From the NCBI RefSeq assembly GCF_000715075.1, contig NC_134093.1:96146826-96210825 (forward strand): a stretch of DNA of 64,000 bases. The letters run 5' to 3'. A program made the position numbers and the translations under genes. Below, piece by piece: positions 35,602 through 47,823 of the stretch; the first letter of the stretch is position 1; each line of letters opens with the position of its first letter. The DNA comes from Nicotiana tabacum (taxonomy: Eukaryota > Streptophyta > Magnoliopsida > Solanales > Solanaceae). Under the pieces are notes generated by a model. That model searched no databases, was not told the DNA's origin, and was given only the letters and a program-made list of their open reading frames with translations.

Positions 35602-35674
35602 ATAAGCAAACTAGTCAACTACCTAGGATACAAAAGAAACAAAATCGACAATTCACTCCCCTCTTGTACTTTTA
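35602..35674 (+). repeat. 3' LTR of the SIRE-type element, last part
   Basis: ATAAGCAAACTAGTCAACTA and onward matches the 5' LTR remnant up to its end at 4606. It completes the LTR interrupted at 19557, including the ATAAG target duplication. Confidence 0.88.
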
Positions 35675-35738
35675 AAAGAGAATTTTTGATTGCAACAAGT
35701 TTGAATATGGCAAGTACTTTAACGTACCCATCTATCTA

Positions 35739-36776
35739 TCTATACTATATTAAAAGTGAGAAGCTCCTAAATAAAAAGTTGGATTACCAAATTATCCTTT
35801 TGATAATTAAATGACTAATTTACCCTTAATTTAAACATATTTTTTCTACAATTTCTTTTGGTACCAAATAGCTAACTAACTTTTCCAAAAAGGTACATCA
35901 CTTGGGGCAGCCAATTCAGCGGCTTTGAATTGCTTTACCTTCCAATCGGTACATTCACGCACCAAGTGTCTCTTCGTTAATATTTTGAGGAGTTGCAATT
36001 AATATTACAAATTAACATGCCACTCCATTCGACATTCGTCTTCAATCATTATATGCATACCAATGAATTCATCCTCATCTTCAAAATCACATATTATATC
36101 TAGATGGTATTCTTTCATTAAGTCTATTCATTATACCGATTACTCTCAATCATGGCTTGTGTTGTCACACTGCAACTTCTTTAACTCTATACTTATTACT
36201 TTATTTTTGTTTATTGCCTAGCAAGGAGAAGAAATAGAAGTAGCACTTAAAGATCTTAGCGATCGAAGTCCACCCACACCTATCATTTTGAGTTTCAATT
36301 GGTTATGGCATTTATATGCTCTTTTAAGTTTTTTTATTGGAGATTTTTACATTGTAGGACTCTTACAAAATAGTATTTATATTACTGTTATCATATATGG
36401 ATTATTCCAATAATAGCACATTTTATTATAAATGCAGTATTTAACAACATATTTATTTTCTAACTCTTCCTAAAAACAAGAGATAATGTTTAAACTCTTG
36501 ATATCTTATTTCTCTTTCTCTCTCGCAATAAATAGCCACTTCTCTCCTTGGGAGAAGTTTCACGTCTTCTCTTATTTTAGTAGAAGTTCTTCCCATCACT
36601 TATCAATTTAACTTTACTTTTTCGAAAATGATGCTCAAATACTATTGTTGCTTTCTCACAATCTTCGGCAAATCTCACTCTTCTAAGAAATTACCAAAGC
36701 AAGAGTTAAATCAAATATTTCTTTCTCCTCATGCTTTTTATTCTTCAATGATATACAATTTGGTGTAATATACAGA
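35739..36776 (+). mobile_element. Possible Helitron 5' terminus and AT-rich DNA
   Basis: TCTATACTATATTAAAAG at 35739 is the characteristic 5' end of many plant Helitrons. No matching CTRR end with a hairpin is evident before 36776, and no Rep/helicase frame is present, so only a non-autonomous or truncated copy is possible. The rest is AT-rich, without a gene. Tat-A is inserted at its right edge. Confidence 0.4.
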
Positions 36777-37469
36777 TGTTTACCCAAAAAATTGGATAGA
36801 GTTAAATTTGTGTATGGTTCTAAGGATACGTGATATAACTTGATACAAATTGTAGAGTGAAATAGAAATATATATATTCTTGACAAATGGAATGAAATAT
36901 AAGGCAGAGAAAAAAGAAATGTTGATGAACAAGGCAAAGTAAATGAGCCCAAAAGTGTTAATCTCTCTAAAGTTGTCTTTGTTACAATGTGTGTCCGCCC
37001 TATGCTTACAAGGATTCCCCTCTTTATAGTAGAGGGATCCTACTTTATCTACAATAAAACATATATAGTGAATAACCCATGATGAATTGCCTTTTCCTCG
37101 ATTCCCGCCAAGATTCTTTCCCCTAGTGCGGTTGCAACGACTCTTATTTGTGAGCTCGATACTGGCTCGAGCTCGGTATTGGATAGATCCCTCGGCCTCA
37201 GTTCGAGCTCGATTCTGACTTGGAGTCTCGATATTCGGGGTGAGTGTTGGTCGGTCTATGCATCTTCGATAATCTTCGCTTTGCCTCGTAGTTTGATTTG
37301 GATATGAGCTCGATAATGATACCGAGCTTGTCATTGATCGGTCTTAGAACTCGAAGCTTGACGCCCTTACTTCGGACCTCGACCTGTCATCACGCAGATA
37401 CCCTTTGATTGAAGTATTACCATCTTGACCAGTCCGTACGATTGACTTAATCGGTTTTGATCGTACACA
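36777..37469 (-). repeat. 3' LTR of Tat-A
   Basis: 693 bases, starts TGTTTACCC and ends GTACACA on the plus strand. Near-identical to 47824-48550. On the minus strand a TATAAAGAGG box lies at 37028-37019. Confidence 0.93.
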
Positions 37470-37852
37470 GATAGTCCTCTCGTTTCTCGGAAAGGATGAA
37501 ACGAGAAACGATATGATTTTCCACCAGTGCAGTTAGACATACACTGACGTCTGCATCGAGTTCGATGGTGACGTATGTGATAGCTGTCCCATCGGTTCCA
37601 TTTACCGAGGTATTTAATGTGTGTCAGGCGATGGTCGGCCATTACCAAGATTGAACCGCCACCGCTTAACCTATAAATATCCCATGTTTCTATCATTAAT
37701 CACCTTTACATTCTCTGATCAAACTTTTCTAAGCATCTTCCCATATTTTCTGAATTTGTTTGTGTGAAATTTTTCTTCTGTGTTTTTCACTACAAAATCT
37801 TCCTTTGAAACATCATACCCCATTTTATTCCTTTATTCTAAGTTCAAGGAAA
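37470..37852 (+). promoter_or_regulatory. Leader/upstream region of the Tat-A antisense ORF
   Basis: Between the 3' LTR and the antisense ATG. Contains CCTATAAATATCCC (about 37670-37683), a well-formed plus-strand TATA box about 175 bases before the ATG at 37853, followed by a pyrimidine-rich leader. This suggests the antisense ORF has its own promoter. The corresponding stretch is deleted in Tat-B. Inference from sequence only. Confidence 0.5.
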
Positions 37853-40379
37853 ATGGTGAAAACATCAAAGACCGTTCCTCAAAAAGGAGAGACCTCTTCT
37901 TCGCATCCTGCCGCCTATAAAACACTGGCGGAGCCACGGCCATAGGAGTGTGTTCCCAAAACATGCCTTCTTATCTCTGATTTTAAGCTCGACAAAGGCA
38001 CGCTGGTTACCCGTCGATGCAAACCAGTATCGAGATATTTATGCTCGATAACCAAAAATCAACTTGAACAGTTGAAGGCAGATTGTAACTGGACAATAAG
38101 GAAATGGCGATTCCGACTTCCGACGACGAAATTACCACCCATGTGGAAGGGTTCTTAAGTGTGTATACCTACCCATTTACATTAGTACCTTTCTACCCTG
38201 TTGTCGTCGACTTTTGTCGGCAATACCAAATAGCTCTAGGCCAGATTCATCCTTCCTTTTGGCGGATCGTTATTCTGATCCATTTCTTTGCAAACATGAT
38301 CGAGGGGATGCCTTTCACCCTCGATCATCTTATTAGACTGTATAGTCCCCTCCTCTTTCGAGGAGGATTGATAAAACTACAATGCCGGGATACCAAGGTA
38401 TTGTTCTCGAGTATAGACGAGGATACTGATCGAGGTTGGATGGGCAGGTTTGTTCGAGTGAAGACTTCAGACCCGATCCCTGCCGAAAAGATGTCGTTCC
38501 CTAAAGAATGGAATATGAATCGTGAGTGTACTTTACTGTTTTATTCCTTATTGCCTTGTTTCTTTGTTTGTTTTCTTGCTGATATCCCTTTTGTGATGCA
38601 GCGGTTCCTTGGATGCTTGGTGTCATTCCCAACCTTAAGAGCTGGGTACTGGCTCTAGCTTCAAACTCCTCTTACATCGAACGTTCATGGCGTATATGGC
38701 AAAGGGCTGATGGGAGGCGAAACATCATGGTAAGCCTATCTTTTATGTTTTGGGAGTTCGAACGAAACATTCTCCTTATACTTAACCAATTTTCTCGTGT
38801 GTAGGCCTGCGTAGAGATGCAGTTTTGAGGCCCCTGCCCGGCGAGGAAGAGAACTCGATCCCATCTTCTAAACCACCAAAGGAAAATAAGAGGAAATGGG
38901 CCTCTACTTCCGAGAATCCAAAATTGAAGGCAAGGTCGACTTGTAAGTCGAAGAAGAATACCATCCCTTTGACCTCAGAGTCGGTTCAGTGCCTAAGAGA
39001 TGATGATGAGGAAGAAGTAGATGAGGAGTTTGTGCTGATGGCCCAAACAAAGAAGACCACCGATGCTCCACGGGCAGGTAGATCAATGGTGGGTTATAAA
39101 ACTCTAGCTCAAATAGAGGGTATATCGGAGAAGGATTCGGGAAAAGTTGTCGTTGTAAATTGAGGATGTTTCCAATCGAAGCCAACAGATTGGGAATATA
39201 TCTTAAGGAGCTATTTCTGAATCTCTTTGAACCAAAGGGAATGCCCCAAGTGACTTACCTGGGGCAGCAGCAATCGAAGACTCGCCCACCTTTCCTACTT
39301 TTTTTGAAGGGGCGATTCGGGAAACCCAAGCTTTGGGGGCCCTTGAACTAGACAGGCCTCATGAGGGGGACGATCCCTTCTGTGGTTTTTTTACTGGCGT
39401 TGAGGATATTGCCGGTAGCAGTGAGGCATCAGCTTTTTTCCATGGAGTGCAGCAAGCTTTGAATCAGGTAAACCTTAATTTATTTTGTTGGTATTATCTC
39501 TCATGTATATTTTTCTTTTTTCACTTCGTTTCTTCTACCCTCGTAGGCTGCAGCAGCTTGTCGAGAAGCATGTTCTTGATCCTGAGCTGAGCTGCATCGA
39601 TATGAGGTCAATCTCCAACGGGTTACGGAGGAGAGGAATGTCCTTAAACTCCTCTTAGGGCAAAAAGGGGAGGAAATCAAGGATCTACGAGCTGCGTTGA
39701 CTGAGGCTCACCAAGATCAGACTGATCTGTATGAGCAGGTAATGATACTATTAAAAGCTTATGGGCTCGATAATGGAACGATGGCTAATCTTTCAGTCTC
39801 ACAGCTGCAGCAGAAGCTTGAGTTGATCGGGAAACTCCGCGAGGAGGTTGATGAGATAGGCAAAGTCCTTAAAATGGAAAGAAAATATGGACCACCTTGC
39901 TAGAGAGAGACAGACTGCTCGGGCCTAGTTGTCAGCGACCAAAAGTCAACTTCAGAGCCTGAAGGAGAAAAGCTTGTCTAAAGCAAGGGAAACGAAGGAT
40001 CTCGAGGCTCGGTTGGCCTCTAAACTTGCCAAGGCTGAAAAACAAAGGCCGATGCAGATGCAATGGTGGCTATTTACTGGGCTGATGCCGAAGCTGCTCA
40101 GTTCCATGCAAGAGAGGTTTTTGATACAGCTCGAACTCAAGCACATTAGATCGGCGAATTTTCCAAATGCCAAACTCGGAGGGAAACCCTCGAGGATATC
40201 CATGCTTGGGGCTTCAATCTTTCTGAAGAGATAACAAAGGCAAGAGAGCTTGAAGCTGAAGCTGGGGCCTTGGACTCTGATGATGATGACAATGATAATG
40301 ACGATGAAGATGACGGGAGCCAAAGCGGGTCTCAGAGTGAGGGAGGATCCCGATGTAGAAAAGACTGCTCCCGTAGATG
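37853..40379 (+). pseudogene. Antisense spliced ORF of Tat-A (gypsy-type putative transposase-like domain), degraded
   Basis: Plus strand, opposite to gag-pol. The start at 37853 (MVKTSKTV) opens a Ser/Pro/Lys-rich N terminus. A stop TAG lies at 37943 and a shift near 38100. The conserved core (38104-38520) includes HVEGFLSVYTYPFTL, FWRIVILIHFF and RGWMGRFVRVKTSD. Putative GT-AG introns are 38522-38601, 38731-38804 and 39468-39546, each at the same protein position in Tat-B. The later exons give a Lys/Ser-rich acidic linker, Leu-rich coiled coils (39547-40230) and an Asp-run tail (DSDDDDND...). The core resembles the domain databases call putative gypsy-type transposon (Transposase_28); its function is unknown. 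Confidence 0.72.
38522..38601 (+). other. Putative intron 1 of the Tat-A antisense ORF
   Basis: GTGAGT donor, T-rich body, GATGCAG acceptor; 80 bases. It separates the exon ending in PKEWNMN from the exon opening PWMLGVIPNL. Tat-B has the same break at 50482-50551. Confidence 0.7.
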
Positions 40380-40564
40380 ATTTGGTTCCTTTGTAAGGCC
40401 CTGATTAGTCGTTTTGTAAATATCATTATGTATATAAAGTATTTTCTTTTTTCCAGCTTGTCTCTGTTCCCATTCTTCTACTTAGTGTGGATTTTGTTTA
40501 CTTGTGTTTTAAGAAAATGTTTATCCCTTAGGCTTCATGCAATTTGCTTGAACTCAAAGTAGCA
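40380..40564 (+). other. 3' flank of the Tat-A antisense ORF
   Basis: T-rich stretch after the acidic tail with no coding frame. It may hold the antisense poly(A) region. It leads into the tandem array. Confidence 0.4.
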
Positions 40565-41430
40565 TAGCCTTTAGTCTTAATAGTCGAGTGAGTGATTGTT
40601 CGAACCCAAAGTATTTGTAGCCTGTAGGCTTTTATGGTCGACTGATTTGTTCAAACTCGAAGTAAGATAGCCCTTAGGCTTAATAATTGAGTGAGTGACT
40701 GTTTCAAACTCGAACTCAAAGTATCGTAGCCCGTAGGCTTTTTATGGTCGAGTGATTTGTTCGAAATCGAAGTAAGATAGCCCTTAGTCTTAATAATTGA
40801 GTGACTGATTGCTTCGAACTCAAACTCGAAGTATCGTAGCCCGTAGGCTTTTTATGATCGAGTGAGTGATTGCTCGAACTCGAAGTAAGATAGCCCTTAG
40901 GCTTAATAATTGAGTGAGTGATTGGTTCGAACTCGAACTCAAAGTATCATAGCCCGTAGGCTTTTTATGATCGAGTGAGTGATTGCTAGAACTCGAAATA
41001 ATATAGCCCTTAGGCTTAATAATTGAGTGAGTGATTTCTTCGAACTTGAACTCAAAGTATCATAGCCCGTAGGATTTTTATGATCGAGTGAGTGATTGCT
41101 CGAACTCGAAGTAAGATAGCCTTTAGGCTTAATAATAGAGTGAGTGATTGCTTCGAACTCGAAATCAAAGTATCGTATCCCGTAGGTTTTTTATGATCGA
41201 GTGAGTGATTGCTTGTACTCGAAGTAAGATAGCCCTTAGGCTTAATAATTGAGTGAGTGATTACTTCGAACTAGAACTCAAAGTATCGTAGCCCGTAGGC
41301 CTTTTGTGACCGAGTGAGTTGCTCGAACTCGAAGTAAGATAGCCCTTAGGCTTAAGAATTGAGTGAGCGATTGCTTCGATCTCAAACTCAAGGTATTTGT
41401 AGCCCGTAGGCTTTTTTGATCGCTCGTATC
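40565..41430 (+). repeat. Tandem repeat of Tat-A, about 56-base units in 112-base dimers
   Basis: About seven dimers. One half contains GTAGCCCGTAGGCTTTTTAT then GATCGAGTGAGTGATTGC; the other contains ATAGCCCTTAGGCTTAATAA then TTGAGTGAGTGATTGC. Each ends in CGAACTCGAA-like text. The two halves are clearly related, so this is a higher-order repeat. It lies between the ends of the antisense ORF and pol. Confidence 0.9.
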
Positions 41431-42083
<653 letters not shown>

Positions 42084-43560
42084 TTAACAATAATATCGTT
42101 TGAGAAGCGATATGTTCAAATTGTTTGGTAATGGTTTTTCACCCATTGTTCCAAGTTTATAAAACCCTTTCCTGACTATATCGAGGACTTGATAGGGTCC
42201 TTCCCAATTTGGGCCGAGCTTCCCTTCATTAGGATCTCGAGTGTTGATGGTGACCTTCCTTAGGACCAAGTCCCCAGCCTTGAAATGGCGGAGGTTGGTT
42301 CTTCTATTGTAGTACCTTTCAATTCGTTGTTTTTGTGCAACCATTATAACGAGTGCCGCTTCTCGTTTTTCATCTAATAATTTGAGGCTAGTATTCATAA
42401 CCTCGTAGTTCGACTCTTTTGATGTATGTCGGAACCTTGCGATGGGTTCTCTGACTTCGACTGGAATTAAAGCTTCGGAGCCATACACTAAGGAAAATGG
42501 AGTCGTTCCCGTACTAGATTTAGATGTTGTCCGATATTCCCAAAGGACTTCGGGCAAAATTTTTCTCCACTTTCCTTTAGCTTCGTTCAATCTTTTCTTT
42601 ATGTTTTGGATGATAGTCTTGTTCGTTGATTCGGCCTATCCGTTCCCACTAGGATGATATGGTGTTTACAGTATCCTTTTTATTTTATGGTCTTCAAGGA
42701 ATTTTGTCACTTTACCACCGATAAATTGCTTACCATTGTCGTATGTTATTTCTGCTGGTATCCCAAATCGACACACGATGTGATCCTAGATGAAATCTAT
42801 AACCTCTTTCTCTCTCACACTCTCGAACGCATGTGCTTCAACCTATTTAGAGAAATAATCAGTCATAAATAAAATGAATTTAGCTTTACCTGGGGCCGAT
42901 GGTAGAGGGCCGACGATATCCATTCCCTATTTCATGAATGGCCATGGGGAAATGACTGAATGAAGCTGCTCTCCGGTTTGATGGATCATTGGTTCAAACC
43001 TTTGACATTTATCATATTTTCGAACAAACTCCTTAGTTTCCTTTTCCATGCTATCCTAGTAGTATCCTACTCTGACGATTTTGCGAATTAGTGGTTCGGC
43101 TCCGGAGTGGTTTCCACAAGTTCCCTCGTGGACCTCTCTTAAAACATTTGCCAATGGTCCATCGAACGTCCTTCTATATAATGTTCCATCTTCAACCAAC
43201 GTGAATCGAGCAGCCTTGGTTCGTAGAACCCTCGACTCTTTAGGGTTCGATGGGAGTTTTCCGTTCTTTAAGTATTCAATATACTTATTCCTCCAATCCC
43301 ATGTTAAGCTCATGGAATTCATCTCGGCATGTCCCTCCTCGATTATAGATCTCGAGAGTTGAACGACAGTCCCCGAGTCGATCTTATCTTCCTCCACCGA
43401 TGATCCTAGATTTGTGAGTGTGTCGACCTCACTATTCTTCTCTCGAGGCATATGTTGTAGGGTCCATTCTTTGAAACGGTGCAGAGTTACCTGTAATTTG
43501 TCCAAATACCTTTGCATCCTATCTTCACGAACCTCGAAAGTTTTGTTACTTGGTTTACCA
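42084..43560 (-). pseudogene. Tat-A integrase
   Basis: Minus strand. The N-terminal zinc region follows HEGTCGNHSGAEPLIRK (about 43110). The catalytic core is damaged: the first Asp region is preceded by a stop near 42930, and the middle is split around 42650-42780. The C-terminal part is open at 42590-42084 with RTTSKSSTGTTPFSLVYGSE and WEGPYQVLDIVRKGFYKLG (GPY/F-type module), ending in LLKRYYC. In Tat-B the same domain is in better shape. Confidence 0.85.
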
Positions 43561-44187
43561 CTAGTAAAGAGTCACATTTGACTTCAATGACTTCTGCTCC
43601 CAAAGCTTTTAGCTAGCTCGAGACCTGCAATCATGGCCTCGTACTCGGCCTCATTGTTAGTCAATCTAGTGGTTTTGATGGATTGCTTAATAATTCCACA
43701 TGTGGGAGGTTTCAATACGATGCTAAGCCCGGACCCCTTCACATTTGAAGCACCATCTGTGTAGATGGTCCAAACCCCCGAGGACGTACCCGATTTTAAC
43801 TAGAGTTCTTTTTCAACTTCGGGTACGAGGGTTGGCATGAAATCGGCCATGAATTTCGATAAAATTTAGGACTTGATGGCCATACGGGGTTGATATTCTA
43901 TATCGTACCCACTGAGTTCGAAGGGCCCATTTGGCCAATTAGCCCGATAGTTCGGGTTTGTGCAAAATATTACGAAGTAGGTAAGTGGTTAAAACGCATA
44001 TGGGGTGACTTTGGAAGTATGGTCTTAACTTTCTAGAGGCGCTTATTAGTGCGAGTGCCAATTTCTCTAAGTGTGGGTATCTAGTCTCTGCTTCTCCTAA
44101 GGTCCGACTTACATAATAAACAGGAAATTGTGTACCTTGCTCTTCTCGAACTAGGACTCCTTTTACAGTGATTTCCGACACCGCCAA
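43517..44187 (-). pseudogene. Tat-A dual RNase H region
   Basis: 44187-43939 holds the first (connection-like) RNase H with YYVSRTLGEAETRYPHLEKLAL. The following stretch to 43517 encodes, with stops, the second RNase H (motifs matching Tat-B TDWASN, EYEAMIAGLELA, HCDSLLVV) and the tail QRYLDKLQVTLHRFKEWTLQ. Two RNase H copies are a known mark of the Tat lineage. Confidence 0.75.
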
Positions 44188-45507
44188 CTATAAGTAAATC
44201 TTCTCATCTATCTTTGGAGTGTGAAGCAGTAGTGGGCTCGATAGGTACTGCTTCAATTGTTTTAGTGCCTGTTGGCATTCCAAGGTCCAAGCGAAATAGT
44301 TCTTCTTCTTCTTCAGTAGAGAGAAGAACTTGTGGCTTCGATCTGACGACCTTGAAATGAATCGGCCTAAGGCAGCTATCCATACAGTCAGCCTTTGCAC
44401 TGCTTTCACACTGTCCACGACGGAGATGTCTTCGATGGCCTTGATTTTGCCGGGGTTGATCTCGATCCCCCGATTCGATACCATGAAGCCAAGGAACTTG
44501 CCTGACCCAACTCCGAAAGCACATCTCTCGGGGTTGAGCTTCATGTTGTATTTCCTTAAAATTTTGAATGTTTTCTGCAAATGAGTCAAATAGTCCTCTG
44601 CGCACAGGGATTTAACTAGCATGTCATCAATGTAAACTTCCATCGACTTACCTATCTGTTCTTCGAACATTTTATTCACTGGGCGTTGGTAAGTAGCTTC
44701 TGCGTTTTTTAGCCTGAATGGCATTACATTATAACAATACCTTCCATACTTAGTGATAAATGAAGTTTTTTCTTGGTCCTCCGGGTTCATTCGAATTTGA
44801 TTGTACCAGGAATAGGCGTCGAGAAAAGTAAGGATTTCGTGGAAGGCTGTGGCATCGATCATGCGATCGATACTAGGCAGTGGAAAAGAATCTTTGGGGC
44901 ATTCTTTGTTTAAATCTTTATAATCTACACACATTCTAAGTTTGTTCCCCCTTTTAGGGACTACAACTACATTGGCTAACCATTCGGGATATTTTAATTC
45001 CCGAATTGACCCTATTTTGAGAAGTTTAGTTACCTCATCCTTTACAAATGCGTGCTTTACCTTGGACTCAGGTCTTCTTTTTTGCTTCACCGGTTTGAAC
45101 CTAGGGTCCAAGCTCAGCTGATGCGTTGTTAGCGACGATGGGATCCATTCCATGTCTAAATGGGACCAAGAAAAACAATCTATGTTATTAATAAGGAATT
45201 GAATAAGTTTTTTCCTGAGTTCGGGGGTCAATCCCGTTCCCAGGTATACCTTCCATTCGAGTAGATATTCGATTAATATAACCTGCTCCAGTTCTTTGAT
45301 CGTCGATTTGGTGGCGTCAGAGTCGTCGAGGACGATAAAAGTTTGATGGGTCAGAAAATCTTCCTCGTCTTCTTTTATTTCCTGCTTCACCGATTCGGCC
45401 GAGACCGGTGGATGTGATAGCAATTCGTCCTCTCGTCTATATTTTATGCTCGACCTTTCCGAGGCCGATAATGTTGGTATCAGTGTTACCTCATCGATCG
45501 CAAACAT
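44188..45507 (-). pseudogene. Tat-A reverse transcriptase
   Basis: A single open stretch of 439 codons. It has an N-terminal acidic linker, then TKLLKIGSIRELKYPEWLAN, CVDYKDLNKECPKDSFPLP, FLDAYSWYNQI (usually SGYNQI), the catalytic YIDDMLVKS at about 44615 and FGVGSGKFLGFMVSNRGIE. It opens mid-polyprotein, since a stop lies upstream at about 45508, so the ATG used is only the first Met. Catalytic Asp residues are present; W for G in SGY and R for G in the FGLKN-like motif are substitutions at conserved sites. Confidence 0.9.
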
Positions 45508-46064
45508 TTACTTCGCAGCATGTTGCTCATCCTATACTATTTTCACGCCGTCCGATGTAGGGAATTTTATTACTTGGTGGAAAGTCGAAGGCACTGCCCT
45601 CATATTGTGGATCCAAGACCTTTCGAGTAGGGCGTTGTACCTCATGTCGCCTTCAATTATGTGGAACTTGGTATTTTGGATGGTTCCGGCCACATTCACG
45701 GGTAGAATAATTTCCCCTTTAGTCATTTCACTGGCCATATTGAAGCCGTTTAAGACCCGAGCTACGGGAACAACTTGATTCTGCAAACCAAGCTGCTCCA
45801 CCACCCAAGATCGGATGATATTCGCAGAGCTACCTGGATCCACTAAAACACGCTTAACTTGAATAGGATAGAAATTATGAGAGCGTCGTTGTGAGGTTGA
45901 GAAATGCTTTCCGCTTCTTCAATTTCGAATGATAAAGTGCCCTCGGGTACATAACCTCGAGTTCGTTTTCCCCCTGTGGCCGATACCTTGCCGCATTTGA
46001 GTATGGGTCCTTGTGGAGTGTCGACCCCGCCGATGATCATATGAATGATATGCTGAGGTTCCAC
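45508..46064 (-). pseudogene. Tat-A protease region
   Basis: Retropepsin motif DPGSSANII at about 45840-45815, followed by NGFNMASEMTKGEI and the FHIIEGDMRYNALLER segment. The upstream frame 46064-45843 ends just before the motif. Cleaves the Gag-Pol precursor in intact relatives. Confidence 0.85.
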
Positions 46065-47714
46065 TTACTTATCGTTTCTATTGGCGTCCCTTTCTCTGAA
46101 GTGATCTTTGCATCGGTTACTGAGGAATTGTCTAAGGTGGCCCTCATTGAATAGACGGGCTACCTCCTCTCTTAATTGTTTGCAATCCTCGATCCTGTGG
46201 CCATGCGTACCATGATACTTGCACATCGAATTTGGGTTCCTTTGGGAAGGGTCAGTTTGCATGGGTCTGGGCCACCCGATCGCCGATACAATGTCCGATG
46301 CATCGACACTGAAATTGTACTCTGATAGTCGAGGTGCCTCTACAGGATCGGCATTTTTGTCAAAGCCACTCTTGCTCATAAGCCCTTGAGAATTTTGTCC
46401 TCGATCACTCCTTCAATTGTTCTATGCGATATTTGCGTGTCGAACCATTGTTCGTTCGATCTGCAACGTATGGTTGATATCGGTCTCTGTTCGACCTCTG
46501 TTCTCTGTCGATGTCCCTCTAGTTTTTAATAGCCGATCTATTCTGATGCATGGATCCGGAAGGAGCTCCTAATTGGTCGTCTTCGACCCTAATTTTTGAC
46601 TGGTATCGAATGTGTACATCTGCCCAAGTTATTGCCGGATACTCGATCAAAATTTTATTCAGCCGACGTGACGCTATTGAACTTTTCTCATTCAACCCTT
46701 GGATGAAAGCTTGGACGGCCCAGTCGTCTGTGACCGGTGGAAATTCCATATGTTCCATTTGAAATCGGGACACGAACTCCCTCAGCATTTCATTATCCCT
46801 TTGTTTTACTTTGTAAAGGTCTGATTTCCTCGTTGTAACCTTTATGGCACCGGCGTGTGCCCTTACAAAGGAATCCGCTAACATGGCAAATGAATCGATG
46901 GAATTTAGTGGCAGATTATGATACAAAATCATCGCCCCCTTCGAGAGGGTCTCTCCGAATTTTTTCAACAACACGGACTCGATTTCATCGTCTTCCAAAT
47001 TGCTACCCTTGATGGCACACATATAAGAGGTGACGTGTTCGTTAGGATCGGTCGTACCGTTATATTTGGGGATATCTGGCATACAGAATTTTTACGGGAT
47101 TGGTTTTGGGGCTGCACTCGAGGGAAAGGCTTTGGTACGAATTTCTTGGAATCCAACCTTTTTATAGTGGGCGGAGCTCCTGGGATTTGATCGACCCTGG
47201 AATTATATGTTTCTACTTTCTTATCGTTGGCCTCAATTCTCTTTGTGAGCTCCTCAAGTATTTTAGTAATTTCGGGGGTAGTCCCTGACTCTGGTTTGTT
47301 TGACCTCACTATGGCTAGCTCCGTTCGGTGGGCAATTTCTCGAGGTGGACTGGGCTCCGGTCTGCTTGGTAGCTAGGTTTGGCTCTGCAACTGAGCTATC
47401 GCTACCTGCTGGGCTTGCAACATTTCAAAATTCATACGCAAGTTGACTCCATTTTCTTCCATGTTATGGGAGTCTTGAGCTGTAGATCGAGTACCGCCAT
47501 GAATGCTATTTTCTGGATCGGAACGTTGGTTTGCCTCAAAGGCCACATGTGAGTTGTCATCTAGCAGTACTTCGGCTCAAGCTTCAGGTACTTCGACTCG
47601 AGCTTCAATGACATCAATAAGAGGCCATCCGGCCCTGGGCATCAAGTTATTGGTTTCGTCTTGAAGGCCGACTTCATTGTCGGTGGGTAAAGCCATTAAT
47701 CGATGGTTTGCCAT
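46065..47714 (-). pseudogene. Tat-A Gag
   Basis: The ATG at 47714 is about 100 bases after the 5' LTR. The Gln-rich leader carries stops (for example near 47580 and 47375). The capsid domain is open at 47082-46519 with YNGTTDPNEHVTSYMCAIKG and REFVSRFQMEHMEFPPVTDD, typical of Retrotrans_gag. The C-terminal frame 46379-46065 has the single CHCC-like knuckle CKYHGTHGHRIEDC. A frameshift lies near 47090. Confidence 0.87.
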
Positions 47715-47794
47715 TGCTAGTTCGAGTCAGAGACACTCTTAAAAGACGAGCGTAAACTGGTGTGTGTTGCAAATTTGTATCAAACAAACACTGT

Positions 47795-47820
47795 TATCCC
47801 TAGCCCCACGGTGGGCGCCA
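47795..47820 (-). other. Primer-binding site of Tat-A
   Basis: On the minus strand TGGCGCCCACCGTGGGGCTA lies two bases after the LTR end. The site begins with the TGGCGCC common to plant gypsy elements of this type; the exact tRNA is not certain. Confidence 0.8.
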
Positions 47821-47823
47821 AGC

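Larger units (their letters stand above)
4441..35674 (+). mobile_element. Ty1/copia retrotransposon, SIRE type, split by two insertions
   Basis: Pieces: truncated 5' LTR 4441-4606, PBS, gag, protease to 6191; integrase, RT, RNase H and a downstream ORF region 13893-18712; 3' LTR 18713-19557 continued at 35602-35674. The interrupting elements are 6192-13892 and 19558-35601. Domain order protease-integrase-RT-RNase H is copia. The extra ORF region between pol and the 3' LTR is typical of the SIRE/Maximus lineage. All frames have stops and shifts, so the element is dead. It is the oldest insertion here, since it hosts the others. Its left end is missing, so its target duplication cannot be tested. 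Confidence 0.85.

Noticed and set aside
39739..39796. Fourth intron in the Tat-A antisense ORF
   Set aside because: GT and AG are present, but at 58 bases it is short and the Tat-B counterpart reads through in frame, so it is not counted as supported.
40565..41430. Regularly spaced repeats considered as a CRISPR-like array
   Set aside because: Units are contiguous with no unique spacers, and the context is a plant retrotransposon.
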